Assembly: GCA_016235265.1 (NCBI GenBank)
Contig: JACRLI010000011.1
Coordinates: 1 to 64,000, forward strand
Origin: Candidatus Eisenbacteria bacterium
GTDB taxonomy: Bacteria > Eisenbacteria > RBG-16-71-46 > JACRLI01
Reading direction: 5' to 3'
DNA: 64,000 bases
In this document: positions 24,452 to 33,548 of the stretch, one piece after another
Layout of the letters: each line of letters begins with the position of its first letter
How positions within the stretch are numbered: position 1 is the stretch's first letter
Program-made: the position numbers and the translations under genes
The notes under the pieces: model-generated
What the model saw: only the letters and a program-made list of their open reading frames with translations
What the model was told of the DNA's origin: nothing
The model's database searches: none

Positions 24452-25891
24452 ATGGGCATCCTGATCAAGAACGGCACGCTGGTGACCGCCAGCGAGCAGA
24501 CCGTGGCCGACGTGTACTGCGACGGCGGCCAGGTGGTGGCCCTGGGACGGGACCTCGAAAAGCGCGGCGCGAAAGACGAGGTGATTGACGCCTCGGGCCA
24601 GTACGTCCTTCCCGGCGCGGTGGACCCACACGTGCACCTGGCACTGCCCTTCATGGGCACGGTCTCCGCGGACGATTACGAGGCCGGCACCGCCTGCGCC
24701 CTGGCCGGCGGCACCACCACGGTGGTGGACTTCGTGATCCCGGCGCGCGGCGGCTCGCTGCTCGAAGGGCTCCGGGAGTGGGAGGCCAAGTCGAAGATCG
24801 CCGTGGCCGACTACACCTACCACATGTCCATCCCCGGCTGGAGCGACAAGACCGCCGAGGAGATGCGCATCGTGGTGCAGGAGAAGGGCATCACCTCGTT
24901 CAAGGTGTTCATGGCCTACAAGGGCGCCTTCATGCTCGACGACGGCGAGCTGTGGCAGGTGATGAAGCACGCGGCCAGGCTGGGCGCGGTGGTCACGGTG
25001 CACGCCGAGAACGGCGACGCGGTGGCGAATCTCCAGGCGGAACTGGTGGCTGCGGGCAAGACCGAACCGAAGTACCACGCGGTGTCCCGGCCCAGCGCGG
25101 TGGAGGGCGAAGCCACCGGCCGCGCCCTGATGATGGCGCGCCTCAACGGCGCCACCGCCTACATCGTTCACATGACCTGCCGGGAGTCCATCCAGGCGCT
25201 GGCGCGGGCCAAGGCCGAAGGCCAGCACTGCTACGGCGAGACCTGCCCGCAGTACCTGCTGCTCGACGACTCGGTGTACGAGAAGCCGAACTTCGAGGGG
25301 TCGGTGTTCGTGATGTCCCCTCCCATCCGGTCCCGCCGGGAGGGCCACCAGGACGCGCTGTGGTCGCACCTGGGCAACGGCATCCTGAACGCCGTGGGCA
25401 CCGACTTCTGCCCGTTCACATTCGAGCAGAAGCGCATGGGCCTCGAGAAGTTCACCCTGATCCCCAACGGTGGCACCGGGATCGAGGAGCGCCTGGCCCT
25501 GCTTTACACCTACGGCGTGTGCGAGGGGCGCATCTCGCTCCAGCGCATGGTGGAGCTGATCAGCACCGCGCCCGCCCGCATCTTCGGGCTGTACCCGCGC
25601 AAGGGCTCGATCTGCGTGGGCGGCGACGCCGACCTGGTGGTGTGGGACCCGGCCAGCGAGCGCACCATTTCCGCGAAGACCCACCACTCCGGGTGCGACC
25701 GCAACATCTTCGAGGGATTCAAGGTGAAGGGAAAGCCGTCCTATGTCGTGGCCGGCGGCCGGGTGCAGTTCAAGGACGGTGACCTCCGCGTGCAGCGCGG
25801 CGCGGGGCGGTTCCTGAAGCGCGAGATCCAGACGGCGACCCCGGTCATGGCCGGGGCCGCGAGGGCGCCCGAGCGGGCGCAGGCACGATAA
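24452..25891 (+). CDS. hydA: dihydropyrimidinase
   Basis: 479-residue metal-dependent amidohydrolase opening dihydrouracil/dihydrothymine (and hydantoins). Metal ligands are H60 and H62 in VDPHVHLALPF and the carboxylated lysine K151 in TSFKVFMAYKG; later His residues occur in TVHAENGDAV and AYIVHMTCRES, and the Asp in AVGTDFCPF. The C-terminal part (HSGCDRNIFEGFKVKGKP) is typical for the family. Cytoplasmic tetramer in known members. Second hydrolytic step, sandwiched between ureidopropionase and the aminotransferase with gaps of 10-12 nt. Confidence 0.95.
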   Translation: MGILIKNGTLVTASEQTVADVYCDGGQVVALGRDLEKRGAKDEVIDASGQYVLPGAVDPHVHLALPFMGTVSADDYEAGTACALAGGTTTVVDFVIPARGGSLLEGLREWEAKSKIAVADYTYHMSIPGWSDKTAEEMRIVVQEKGITSFKVFMAYKGAFMLDDGELWQVMKHAARLGAVVTVHAENGDAVANLQAELVAAGKTEPKYHAVSRPSAVEGEATGRALMMARLNGATAYIVHMTCRESIQALARAKAEGQHCYGETCPQYLLLDDSVYEKPNFEGSVFVMSPPIRSRREGHQDALWSHLGNGILNAVGTDFCPFTFEQKRMGLEKFTLIPNGGTGIEERLALLYTYGVCEGRISLQRMVELISTAPARIFGLYPRKGSICVGGDADLVVWDPASERTISAKTHHSGCDRNIFEGFKVKGKPSYVVAGGRVQFKDGDLRVQRGAGRFLKREIQTATPVMAGAARAPERAQAR

Positions 25892-25901
25892 GGAGGCGGC
25901 G

Positions 25902-27239
25902 ATGAACCCAAGATCCACGTCCGACCTGGATGCCGGGCTCGGCGCCGCCGACGTCCGCAGCAAGCACAAGGAGTACCTGCTTCCCGCGGTGGCGAACTAT
26001 TACCAGGAGCCCGTGGTGCTGTCCGAGGGCAAGGGCATGCGCGTTCGGGACCTGGACGGGCGCGAGTACCTGGATTTCTTCGGCGGCATTCTCACGGTCT
26101 CCGTGGGTCACGCCCACCCGGGCGTGAACGCGGCCATCAAGGCGCAGGTGGACCGCCTGGGGCACGTCTCCACGCTCTACCCCACGCTGCCCATCGTGCA
26201 GCTGGCCGAGAAGCTGGCCGCCATCACGCCGGGCGACCTCAAGAAGTGCTTCTTCACCGCCAGCGGCACCGAGGCCGACGAGACCGCGGTGATGCTGGCG
26301 CAGGTCTTCACCGGCCGCAGCGAGATCATCGCGCTGCGCCACGGATACTCCGGCCGCTCGGTGCTGGCCCAGTCGCTCACCGGGCACGCCCCGTGGCGCG
26401 CCATGCCCACGCAGGTGCCGGGGATCAAGCACGCGCTCTCCCCCTACTGCTATCGCTGCCCGCTGGGCCTCACCTACCCCACGTGCAAGGTGCAGTGCGC
26501 CCGGGATGTCGAGGAGCTGATCCGCACCACCACCACGGGCCAGGTGGCCGCACTCCTGGCCGAACCGATCCAGGGCGTCGGCGGCTTCGTCACCCCACCG
26601 CGGGAGTACTTCGAGATCGTGGTCGGGATCGTGCGCAAGTACGGCGGCGTGTTCATCTGTGACGAGGTGCAGACCGGCCTCGGGCGCACCGGTGGCAAGT
26701 GGTGGGGGATCGAGCACTGGGGCGTGCAGCCCGAGATCATGACCATGGCCAAGGGCATCGCCAACGGCATGCCGCTCTCGGCCACCATCTGCACCCCGGC
26801 CATCGCCGACTCGTTCAAGGCGCTCACCATCTCCACCTTCGGGGGCAACCCCGTCTCGGCCGCCGCCGGCTTGGCCACCATCGAGGCCATCGAGAAGGAA
26901 CGGCTGCGGGAGAACGCGGAGAAGACCGGCGCGCTGCTGCGCGCGGGCCTGGAGAAGCTGAAAGGCAAGTACCCCCGCATCCTGGGTGACGTGCGCGGCA
27001 TGGGCCTGATGCAGGGGGTGGAGTTCGTGAAGGACGAGACCGCACACGACCGCACGCCCAACCCCCAGGCCCTCACGGGACTGTTCGAGGAGACCAGGAA
27101 GCGCGGGCTGCTCATCGGCAAGGGCGGCCTGAACGGCAACGTGGCGCGCATCTCCCCGCCCCTGGTGGCCAGCGAGAACGACGTCAACGAGGCCCTGGGA
27201 ATCCTCGACAAGAGCCTTGCGGGTATGGGGGCCGCGTAG
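25902..27239 (+). CDS. class-III omega-aminotransferase for beta-alanine/beta-aminoisobutyrate
   Basis: 445-residue class-III PLP aminotransferase of the AGXT2/4-aminobutyrate type. The PLP Lys is K284 (TMAKGIANGMPLS), with ICDEVQTGLGRTGGKWWG before it. A Cys-rich insertion, CYRCPLGLTYPTCKVQCARD around residues 186-205, is shared by AGXT2-like enzymes. In this operon it should convert beta-alanine to malonate semialdehyde and 3-aminoisobutyrate to methylmalonate semialdehyde, feeding mmsA. AAGGAGGCG before the ATG is an excellent ribosome site. It is 2 nt upstream of preT. Confidence 0.9.
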   Translation: MNPRSTSDLDAGLGAADVRSKHKEYLLPAVANYYQEPVVLSEGKGMRVRDLDGREYLDFFGGILTVSVGHAHPGVNAAIKAQVDRLGHVSTLYPTLPIVQLAEKLAAITPGDLKKCFFTASGTEADETAVMLAQVFTGRSEIIALRHGYSGRSVLAQSLTGHAPWRAMPTQVPGIKHALSPYCYRCPLGLTYPTCKVQCARDVEELIRTTTTGQVAALLAEPIQGVGGFVTPPREYFEIVVGIVRKYGGVFICDEVQTGLGRTGGKWWGIEHWGVQPEIMTMAKGIANGMPLSATICTPAIADSFKALTISTFGGNPVSAAAGLATIEAIEKERLRENAEKTGALLRAGLEKLKGKYPRILGDVRGMGLMQGVEFVKDETAHDRTPNPQALTGLFEETRKRGLLIGKGGLNGNVARISPPLVASENDVNEALGILDKSLAGMGAA

Positions 27240-27241
27240 CG

Positions 27242-28570
27242 ATGGCGGGCCCCTCCCCGGCAAAGGACCCGCTCGAGCTCAAGATCCACGATCACCGGCC
27301 CAACTACCGGCCGGCCGAGGCCATTGTGGAAGCCGCGCGCTGCCTGTACTGCCACGACGCGCCGTGCGTCGCCGCGTGCCCCACCGGGATCGACATCCCG
27401 GGCTTCATCCGGAAGATCTCCACCGGCAACCTGGGCGGGTCGGCCCGGACCATCCTGTCCGCCAACCTGCTTGGCTACTCGTGCGCGCGGGTCTGCCCGG
27501 TGGAGGTGCTGTGCGCGGGCGCCTGCGTGCACCACCACCAGGGCCGTGAGCCCATCGCCATCGGCCGCCTGCAGCGCCACGCGGTGCAGATCGCGCTGGA
27601 CCAGGGCACCGCCACCAGCCTCCTCCGCAGGCAGCCCGCCAACGGGAAATCGGTCGCGTGCGTGGGCGCGGGCCCGGCGTCCCTGGCGTGCGCCGGCTAC
27701 CTGGCGCTCGAGGGCTTCAAATGCGTGGTGTTCGAGAAACGCCCGCTCGCGGGCGGGCTCAACACCACCGGCGTGGCCCCGTACAAAATGCACCTTCAGG
27801 ACTCGCTGCGGGAGGTCGGTCTCATCCGCGATCTCGGCGTGGAGATCCGCGCCGGGGTGGAGATCGGCCGCGACGTCCCCCCCGGGCAGCTGTTGAAAGA
27901 GCACGACGCCGTGTTCGTCGGCGTGGGCCTGGGCCCGGATTCCCGGCTCCACATCCCCGGAGAGGACGGCCCGGGAGTGATGGGCGCCACCGAGTGGATC
28001 GAGAGCCTGAAGACCGAGCCCGGCTACACCCTGCCGCCCCTCCGCGGGGCCGTGGTGATCGGAGGCGGCAACACCGCCATTGACGCTGCCCGTGAACTGG
28101 CGCACCTGGGGGTGTCCCCCGTCACGCTGGCCTACCGCCGCACCCGCGACGTGATGCCCGGCTACCGCCACGAGCTGGCCCAGGCGCACCTGGATGGTGT
28201 GCTGCTCATGGAGCGCGCCGTGCCGGCCGAGTTCGCGCGCCGGCCGGATGGCGGTCTCGCCGCGGTGCGCTTCGCGGACGGCCGCGAGATTGCCTGCGAC
28301 CTGGCGCTGGTGGCCATCGGCCAGGCCCACCTGGGTGAGCTGCTGGGAGCGTTTCCCGGGATCGAGATCAATGAGCGGGGCTGCGTGACCGTGGACGCCG
28401 CCACCGGGCGCACCGGCAATCCGAAGGTGTACGCCGGCGGCGACGCGGTGAACGGCGGGGACCTGGTGGTCACCGCGGTGCAGGAGGGCAAGCGCGCCGC
28501 GCGCGCGATCTGCGCGCAACTGGGTGTCACGGTGGCGCACGACGCGCCGCTCATGGCCGGTCACCGGTAG
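27242..28570 (+). CDS. preT: dihydropyrimidine dehydrogenase subunit PreT (NADH/FAD)
   Basis: 442-residue GltD-like flavoprotein that feeds electrons to PreA. The N-terminal domain holds two Cys clusters for [4Fe-4S] centres, CLYCHDAPCVAACPTGIDIP (residues about 33-52) and CARVCPVEVLCAGACVHHHQ (about 81-100). Then come an FAD Rossmann motif (VACVGAGPASLACAGYLALE) and an NAD(P) motif (AVVIGGGNTAIDAARELAHL). The C-terminal FAD segment KVYAGGDAVNGGDLVVTAVQ is intact. It starts 2 nt after the aminotransferase and lies 20 nt before preA; together they reduce uracil/thymine to the dihydro form or run in reverse. Confidence 0.94.
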   Translation: MAGPSPAKDPLELKIHDHRPNYRPAEAIVEAARCLYCHDAPCVAACPTGIDIPGFIRKISTGNLGGSARTILSANLLGYSCARVCPVEVLCAGACVHHHQGREPIAIGRLQRHAVQIALDQGTATSLLRRQPANGKSVACVGAGPASLACAGYLALEGFKCVVFEKRPLAGGLNTTGVAPYKMHLQDSLREVGLIRDLGVEIRAGVEIGRDVPPGQLLKEHDAVFVGVGLGPDSRLHIPGEDGPGVMGATEWIESLKTEPGYTLPPLRGAVVIGGGNTAIDAARELAHLGVSPVTLAYRRTRDVMPGYRHELAQAHLDGVLLMERAVPAEFARRPDGGLAAVRFADGREIACDLALVAIGQAHLGELLGAFPGIEINERGCVTVDAATGRTGNPKVYAGGDAVNGGDLVVTAVQEGKRAARAICAQLGVTVAHDAPLMAGHR

Positions 28571-28590
28571 CGAAGGCGAGGACGGCGACG

Positions 28591-29946
28591 ATGGCAGACC
28601 TTTCGATCAGCTTCGCGGGCATCAAGAGCCCGAACCCGTTCTGGCTCGCCTCCGCCCCGCCCACCAACTCGGGCGAGCAGGTGATGCGCGCCTTCGACCT
28701 CGGCTGGGGCGGCGTGGTGTGGAAGACGCTGGGCAACCCCATCGTCAACACCTCCAGCCGCTTTGGCGCCCTCCAGATTGACGGCGTCCGCATGGCGGGG
28801 TTCAACAACATCGAGCTCATCACCGACCGGCCGCTGGACGTGAACTTCCGCGAAATCCGCGAGGTGAAACGGCGCTACCCCGACCGGGCCCTGCTGGTCT
28901 CGCTGATGGTGGAGAGCAAGGCCGACTGGCGCGACATCATCCGGCGCACCGAGGACACCGGCTGCGACGGCATCGAGCTCAACTTCGGCTGTCCGCACGG
29001 CATGTGCGAGCGCGGCATGGGCTCGGCCGTGGGCGCGGAGCCCGAGGTGCTGAAGGTGGTGGCCGGCTGGGCGCTGGAGTACGCGCACCTGCCGGTGCTC
29101 ATCAAGCTCTCCCCCAACGTGACCGACATCCTGGAGCCCGCCGTGGCGGCCGTGGGCACCGGCGTGCACGGACTCTCGCTCATCAACACGCTCAAGGGCC
29201 TGATGGGCGTAGACCTCGACCGCTTCGTCCCCACCCCCGTGGTGGGTGGTCGTTCCACGGACGGGGGCTACTGCGGCCCGGCGGTGAAGCCCATCGCGCA
29301 GTTCATGGTGGCTTCGCTGGCGCGGGACCCGCGCATCACGCTGCCGATCTCCGGCATCGGCGGCATCGCCACGTGGCGGGACGCGGCCGAGTTCATCGCG
29401 CTGGGCGCCACCTCGGTGCAGGTGTGCACCGCGGTGATGCACTACGGCTATCGCATCGTCGAGGACATGGCCGACGGGCTGAACACCTACCTGGACTCCA
29501 AGGGCATGAAGTCGGTGTCGGAGTTGCGCGGCAAGGCCATCCCCGCGTTCGGGGAATGGGGCGACCTGGACCTCAACTACAAGGTCGTGGCCGAGGTGAA
29601 CGCGGAAGCCTGCATCGGCTGCAAGCTGTGCATGGTGGCCTGCCGCGACTCGGCCGTGAGCTGCATCCACCACTCCGACGAGACCCCGGCGCCCGACCAC
29701 CTCGCGCCCACGCGCCCGGCTGCCGTGGCTGCCGCGAAGCGGAAGAACAATCACGTGGTGTGGGTGGACGAGACCGAGTGCATCGGGTGCAACCTGTGCG
29801 CGCACGTCTGTCCCGTCCCCGGCTGCATCACCATGAAGGACGTCACCGGGGGCGCGCCGGTGGAGTCGTGGAACGACCGGCTTGCCCGGGGCACCGCGCA
29901 TGTCCCCGGAGGGCTTCAGGACCTCGCGGGCGGTGGCGGGAAGTAG
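28591..29946 (+). CDS. preA: dihydropyrimidine dehydrogenase subunit PreA (FMN, 2x[4Fe-4S])
   Basis: 451-residue catalytic subunit. A dihydroorotate-dehydrogenase-like FMN barrel spans residues 1-330 (SPNPFWLASAPPTNSGEQV and FNNIELITDRPLDVNFREI are the DPD/PreA blocks; the active-site Cys is in NFGCPHGMCERGMG). The C-terminal ferredoxin domain has two clusters: CIGCKLCMVACRDSAVSC and CIGCNLCAHVCPVPGC. Last gene of the mmsA-amidase-hydA-aminotransferase-preT-preA operon, which therefore encodes every step from uracil/thymine to an acyl-CoA. Confidence 0.95.
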   Translation: MADLSISFAGIKSPNPFWLASAPPTNSGEQVMRAFDLGWGGVVWKTLGNPIVNTSSRFGALQIDGVRMAGFNNIELITDRPLDVNFREIREVKRRYPDRALLVSLMVESKADWRDIIRRTEDTGCDGIELNFGCPHGMCERGMGSAVGAEPEVLKVVAGWALEYAHLPVLIKLSPNVTDILEPAVAAVGTGVHGLSLINTLKGLMGVDLDRFVPTPVVGGRSTDGGYCGPAVKPIAQFMVASLARDPRITLPISGIGGIATWRDAAEFIALGATSVQVCTAVMHYGYRIVEDMADGLNTYLDSKGMKSVSELRGKAIPAFGEWGDLDLNYKVVAEVNAEACIGCKLCMVACRDSAVSCIHHSDETPAPDHLAPTRPAAVAAAKRKNNHVVWVDETECIGCNLCAHVCPVPGCITMKDVTGGAPVESWNDRLARGTAHVPGGLQDLAGGGGK

Positions 29947-29980
29947 CCGGCCCCCGAGCCCGGTGGCTCGCGGCAAGTCG

Positions 29981-30068
29981 TGGTGCCGGGAGCAGGGGTC
30001 GAACCTGCACGGCCTTTCGGCCAGCGGATTTTAAGTCCGCAGCGTCTGCCATTTCGCCATCCCGGCAC
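29981..30068 (-). tRNA. tRNA-Leu (anticodon TAA)
   Basis: On the minus strand GTGCCGG pairs with CCGGCAC as acceptor stem; the anticodon stem GCGGA/TCCGC holds the loop CTTAAAA, giving anticodon TAA. A long variable arm (GGCC-GAAA-GGCC) marks a class-II tRNA, GGTTCGACCC is the T-loop region, and CCA is encoded (29981-29983). It decodes UUA, a rare codon in this GC-rich genome. It lies between preA and the end of the arginine operon. Confidence 0.95.
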
Positions 30069-30083
30069 GCGGCCATTGTAGCG

Positions 30084-30115
30084 GAAACGGGGCGGCCGCG
30101 TGGCCGCCCCGTTTC
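30084..30115. terminator. hairpin at the end of the arginine operon
   Basis: A perfect 14-bp stem (30084-30097 with 30102-30115), ending in GTTTC, with a 4-nt loop lies 34 nt downstream of the argH stop and 16 nt before the 5' end of tRNA-Leu, which runs the same way. It probably separates the operon transcript from the tRNA. Confidence 0.7.
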
Positions 30116-30148
30116 TCCTGCGATCCAATCCGAGGAGATTTCCGGGCC

Positions 30149-31504
30149 CTACTCGAACACTCTCTCCAGCGCCTCCCGGAAGTGCCCCCGCGTCCCCCGA
30201 ATCCACGCTTCCAGCGCCGCACACTCCACCGCCGCGACCCGCAACTCCGCAGCAGCAGCCGTGCGCACGTGTTCGGGCAACCCACGGGACGTGCCGGGCC
30301 CCGCGGAAGCAGCCCCCGCCGCGCCGATAACGCCGTGCGCCGCCGTCTCCCGATACGCCTCCCGGAACGGCGTCCCCGCCAGCGCCCGCTCTGACGCTTC
30401 GCGCGCCGCGTCCAGGTCCGGCGTCAGCGCTGCGCGCAGACGCTCCTCCACCGGCTCAACATGTGCCGGCAGCAGCGCGGCCATCTCAAGAACTTCAAGT
30501 GCCTCGCCCAGCCCGCGCAACAGTGGCTCCTTGAGCAGCTGGTAGTCCCGGTGATAGTTCGACGGCAGCTTGGCCGCCACCCACGCGTGCTCCTCCTGCC
30601 GGGCACGCAGGCGCGCGGCGCGGGCCCTCAGCAACTCCACCACGTCGGGATTCTGTTTCTGCGGCATGATCGAGGAGCCGGTCTGGAACGCGGGGTCCAG
30701 CCGCAGGTAGCCGAACTCGCGCGTGAGGTAGAGCGAGGCGTCACAGGCGAACTTCTCCACCGACGCCCCCACGACCGCGATCTCGTGCAGCAGGCGCCCC
30801 TCCAGCCTTGCCCGCGAGTGGATCACGTCCACCACGGACCGCTGCGGTGCATCGAAGCCCAGGGCATGGGACACAAAGGCCCGGTCGGTGGCGACCGGCG
30901 AACCGAACCCGGCGGCCGCCCCCAGCGGGCAGCGGTTGAGTTCCGAGTACAGGTGCCGCAGCGCGCGCATGGACTCCAGCGCCGCTTCGACCCACGCCTG
31001 CGCCCACAGCGCCCAGGAGCTGGGCATGGCCGCCTGCAGGTGCGTGTGACCGGGCAGCGGCAGGCCCGCGTGCCGCTCCGCGAACTCCAGCTGCGCGCGC
31101 GCGTACTCCCCCAGGCTCCCGCAGAGCTCCAGCGCCGCATCCCGCATCCACAACCGCAGCGCCAGCACCACCTGGTCGTTGCGCGAACGCCCCAGGTGAA
31201 TCTTGCCGCCCAGCGGGCCCAGCTTCTCCGTCAGCCGGTTCTCGATGGCGGTGTGGCAGTCCTCGTCGGAGTCGGCCACGGTGAACTGCCCCGCCGCGTG
31301 CGCGTCGCGCATCGCGCGAAGCTCGCGCACCAGCGAGGCCGCTTCGGACCCGGCAAGCGCGCCGATCGAGGCCAGCATCTTCGCGTGCGCGGCGCTGCCG
31401 GCCAGGTCCCACGGCAGGAGCACGCGGTCCATGGCCACGTCCTCACCCACGGTGAACGCGCGGACCCGCGGGTCCATCGCCACGCCCTTGTCCCACAGGT
31501 TCAC
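30149..31504 (-). CDS. argH: argininosuccinate lyase
   Basis: 451-residue member of the fumarase/aspartase superfamily that splits argininosuccinate into arginine and fumarate. Signature blocks: EDCHTAIENRLTEKLG, KIHLGRSRNDQVVLALRLWM, PGHTHLQAAMPSSW and the catalytic loop GSSIMPQKQNPD (family pattern GSSxMPxKxN). The GTG at 31504 overlaps the stop of argE' (GTGA) and gives the usual short start before LWDKG; a GTG two codons earlier (31510) is equally possible. Last gene of the operon and last step of arginine synthesis. No acetyltransferase domain is fused to it, unlike the Xanthomonas ArgH-NAGS fusion. Confidence 0.94.
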   Translation of the reverse strand: MNLWDKGVAMDPRVRAFTVGEDVAMDRVLLPWDLAGSAAHAKMLASIGALAGSEAASLVRELRAMRDAHAAGQFTVADSDEDCHTAIENRLTEKLGPLGGKIHLGRSRNDQVVLALRLWMRDAALELCGSLGEYARAQLEFAERHAGLPLPGHTHLQAAMPSSWALWAQAWVEAALESMRALRHLYSELNRCPLGAAAGFGSPVATDRAFVSHALGFDAPQRSVVDVIHSRARLEGRLLHEIAVVGASVEKFACDASLYLTREFGYLRLDPAFQTGSSIMPQKQNPDVVELLRARAARLRARQEEHAWVAAKLPSNYHRDYQLLKEPLLRGLGEALEVLEMAALLPAHVEPVEERLRAALTPDLDAAREASERALAGTPFREAYRETAAHGVIGAAGAASAGPGTSRGLPEHVRTAAAAELRVAAVECAALEAWIRGTRGHFREALERVFE

Positions 31505-32601
31505 TGCCACGACGGGTGCTCCTTCCGCGCGGCCGCGAAGTAGCGGCGCGCCAGTCCCGCGTAGACCTGCGCGCCGCGCTGCAGCTCGGCTCCGGTCACG
31601 AACTCATCGGCCCGGTGCGAGCGCGACGTCTCGCCGGGGCCGATCTTCACCGTGGGCACATCCCCGAGGTGCACCCAGTCGCTGGTGGTGCGCGAGCCCT
31701 CCGCGGGGCAGCCGGTGGCCTCGACCGCCGCGCGAGCCACGGCCGACGCGGGCGGGGTCTCCATGGCGCGCAGCCGCGCGCTGTGCACGGTGATCTCGCT
31801 CTGAAGTCCCTCGCCGATGCGCGCCGCCAGGGCGCGCGGGTCGGTGCCGGGGTTGGTGCGCACGTCCACCCAGAAGTCGCAGCTGTCCGGCACCGCGTTG
31901 CGGGCATGGCCGCCCGAGATCATGGTCACCTGCACCGTGACCGGGCCCAGCATCGGGTGCGGCGTGCCCAGCACTTCGGCGCCGGACTCTTCGAACCCCG
32001 CCAGGCGCGCCACGTCCGCGGCTGCCATGTGCACGGCGTTGCGCGCGCCGTCGCGCGCCGCGTGCGCGGCATGTCCCGCCACCCCGCGCGCCGAGCCCTT
32101 CAGCACCAGCAGGCCCTTCTGCGCCAGCACCGGGCGGCAACCGGTGGGCTCGCCCACCACCGCCGCATCCGGCCGCGGCAGGCGCGCCATCACGTTCTCG
32201 ATGCCCTGGCCGCCGGTCTCCTCCTGCGCGGTGAACGCCACCCACAGCGTGCCCGGCGCGCCTTCGTCGGCGTACCTGGTGCGCAGGATCAGCGCGGCCT
32301 CCAGCAGCGCGGTGACACAGCCCTTGGCGTCGTTGGCGCCCAGCCCGTACAGGCGGTCGCCGACGCGGGTCATGCGGTTGGGCTCCCGCGTCCAGCCCCC
32401 GCAGGCGGGCACGGTGTCCAGGTGCGAGTTGAACAGCAGCGTGGGGCCGGGGGCCTCGAACGCGCGGAAGAACAGGTTGTCGCCGGCGCGCTGCACCTCG
32501 AAGCCCATACCACCCAGTTCCAGGCCCAGCAGGTCCGCAACGGCGGCTTCCGCCCCGGAGACGCTGGGCGTGCCGACCAGGCGAGCCAGGCGTTCGATCA
32601 C
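31501..32601 (-). CDS. argE: M20 deacetylase, N-acetylcitrulline/acetylornithine type
   Basis: 366-residue zinc-dependent M20 deacylase. Metal-binding blocks: FNSHLDTVPACGGW (His and the general Asp), GLGANDAKGCVTALLEAA (bridging Asp), FTAQEETGGQGIE (catalytic EE) and VVGEPTGCRPVLAQKGLL (Asp replaced by Glu, as in several M20 members); the C-terminal His is in TSRSHRADEFV. The small dimerisation domain starts near GHAAHAARDGARNAV. It starts at GTG 32601, overlapping the argB stop. Next to an acetylornithine-type carbamoyltransferase it most likely removes acetate from N-acetylcitrulline; a role on acetylornithine is the alternative. Confidence 0.87.
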   Translation of the reverse strand: MIERLARLVGTPSVSGAEAAVADLLGLELGGMGFEVQRAGDNLFFRAFEAPGPTLLFNSHLDTVPACGGWTREPNRMTRVGDRLYGLGANDAKGCVTALLEAALILRTRYADEGAPGTLWVAFTAQEETGGQGIENVMARLPRPDAAVVGEPTGCRPVLAQKGLLVLKGSARGVAGHAAHAARDGARNAVHMAAADVARLAGFEESGAEVLGTPHPMLGPVTVQVTMISGGHARNAVPDSCDFWVDVRTNPGTDPRALAARIGEGLQSEITVHSARLRAMETPPASAVARAAVEATGCPAEGSRTTSDWVHLGDVPTVKIGPGETSRSHRADEFVTGAELQRGAQVYAGLARRYFAAARKEHPSWQ

Positions 32602-33548
32602 TTCGCCCCCACCGGCACGTCCGCGCCGATCCACGCTTCGCCGGATCCGTCGGCGTCCTCGCGCCGGCGCACGATCAGCGTGCCGCAGCCTTCGTTGGTG
32701 AAGATCTCTCGCAGCAGCGCGTTGGGCTTGAGCCCGTCCACCAGGTGCACCCGATCCACGCCCTTGAGCAGCGCGTTACGGCACGCCTCCAGCTTGGGCA
32801 GCATGCCGCCGCCGACGGCGCCCGAGTCCGCCATCTCGCGGCAGGCCTCGAGGTCCAGGCAACTGATCACGCTCGAGGGCTGCGCCACGTCGCGCAACAG
32901 CCCCGGCACGGTGGTCAGCAGCACCAGCTTGGCGGCACCCAGCGCCGCGGCCAGCGCCGCGGCCAGCGTGTCGGCGTTCACGTTGTACAGGTGGCCCTCG
33001 TCATCGCCCGCGAGCGAGGTCACCACCGGCACGTGCCCGGCCTCCATGAGGTCGCGCAGCACCCCGGGGTGCACCTCGGCGATATCGCCCACGTGCCCGA
33101 AGTCGGTGGTGACCGGCGGCCCGCCGGCCTCGCGCACCGCCAGCGGCGGCCGCTTCACCGCCGAGGTCAGCCGCGCGTCCAGCCCCGAGAGGCCCACCGC
33201 GGACAGCCCGTGCCGGCGCAGCGCGCCCAGCAGCGCGTTGCGCACCGGGCCGGAGAAGGCCATGCTCACCACTTCCAGCGTGGCGTCGTCGGTGACGCGC
33301 CGGCCCGCCACGCGCTTCTGCGGCACGCCCAACCGCTCGCCCAGCCGGTCGGCCTGCGCGCCGCCGCCGTGCACCAGCACCAGGCGGATGCCCAGCGCGT
33401 CGAGCAGGGCGAGCTGCGCGGCCACCGCGTCCGTGGCGCCGGCGTCGTCCAGCACCGCGCCGGACAGTTTCACCACGAAGGTCGAGCCCCGGAAGTGCTT
33501 CACGAACGGAGCCGCCGCCTCCAGGCTAATTCCGCTTTCCAGAGTCAT
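32598..33548 (-). CDS. argB: acetylglutamate kinase
   Basis: 316-residue amino-acid-kinase-family protein, second enzyme of the acetylated arginine route. The nucleotide-binding glycine loop is VLVHGGGAQADRLGERLG after FVVKLSGAVLDD; substrate-side Arg and Asn occur in the AGRRVTDDATLEVV and VNADTLAAALAAALGAAKLV blocks, and the C-terminal GGGMLPKLEACRNAL holds the catalytic Lys. It overlaps the upstream carbamoyltransferase by 23 nt and the downstream argE' by 4 nt. It needs N-acetylglutamate, whose synthase is not recognisable in this operon. A short N-terminal extension precedes the first strand. Confidence 0.92.
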   Translation of the reverse strand: MTLESGISLEAAAPFVKHFRGSTFVVKLSGAVLDDAGATDAVAAQLALLDALGIRLVLVHGGGAQADRLGERLGVPQKRVAGRRVTDDATLEVVSMAFSGPVRNALLGALRRHGLSAVGLSGLDARLTSAVKRPPLAVREAGGPPVTTDFGHVGDIAEVHPGVLRDLMEAGHVPVVTSLAGDDEGHLYNVNADTLAAALAAALGAAKLVLLTTVPGLLRDVAQPSSVISCLDLEACREMADSGAVGGGMLPKLEACRNALLKGVDRVHLVDGLKPNALLREIFTNEGCGTLIVRRREDADGSGEAWIGADVPVGAK

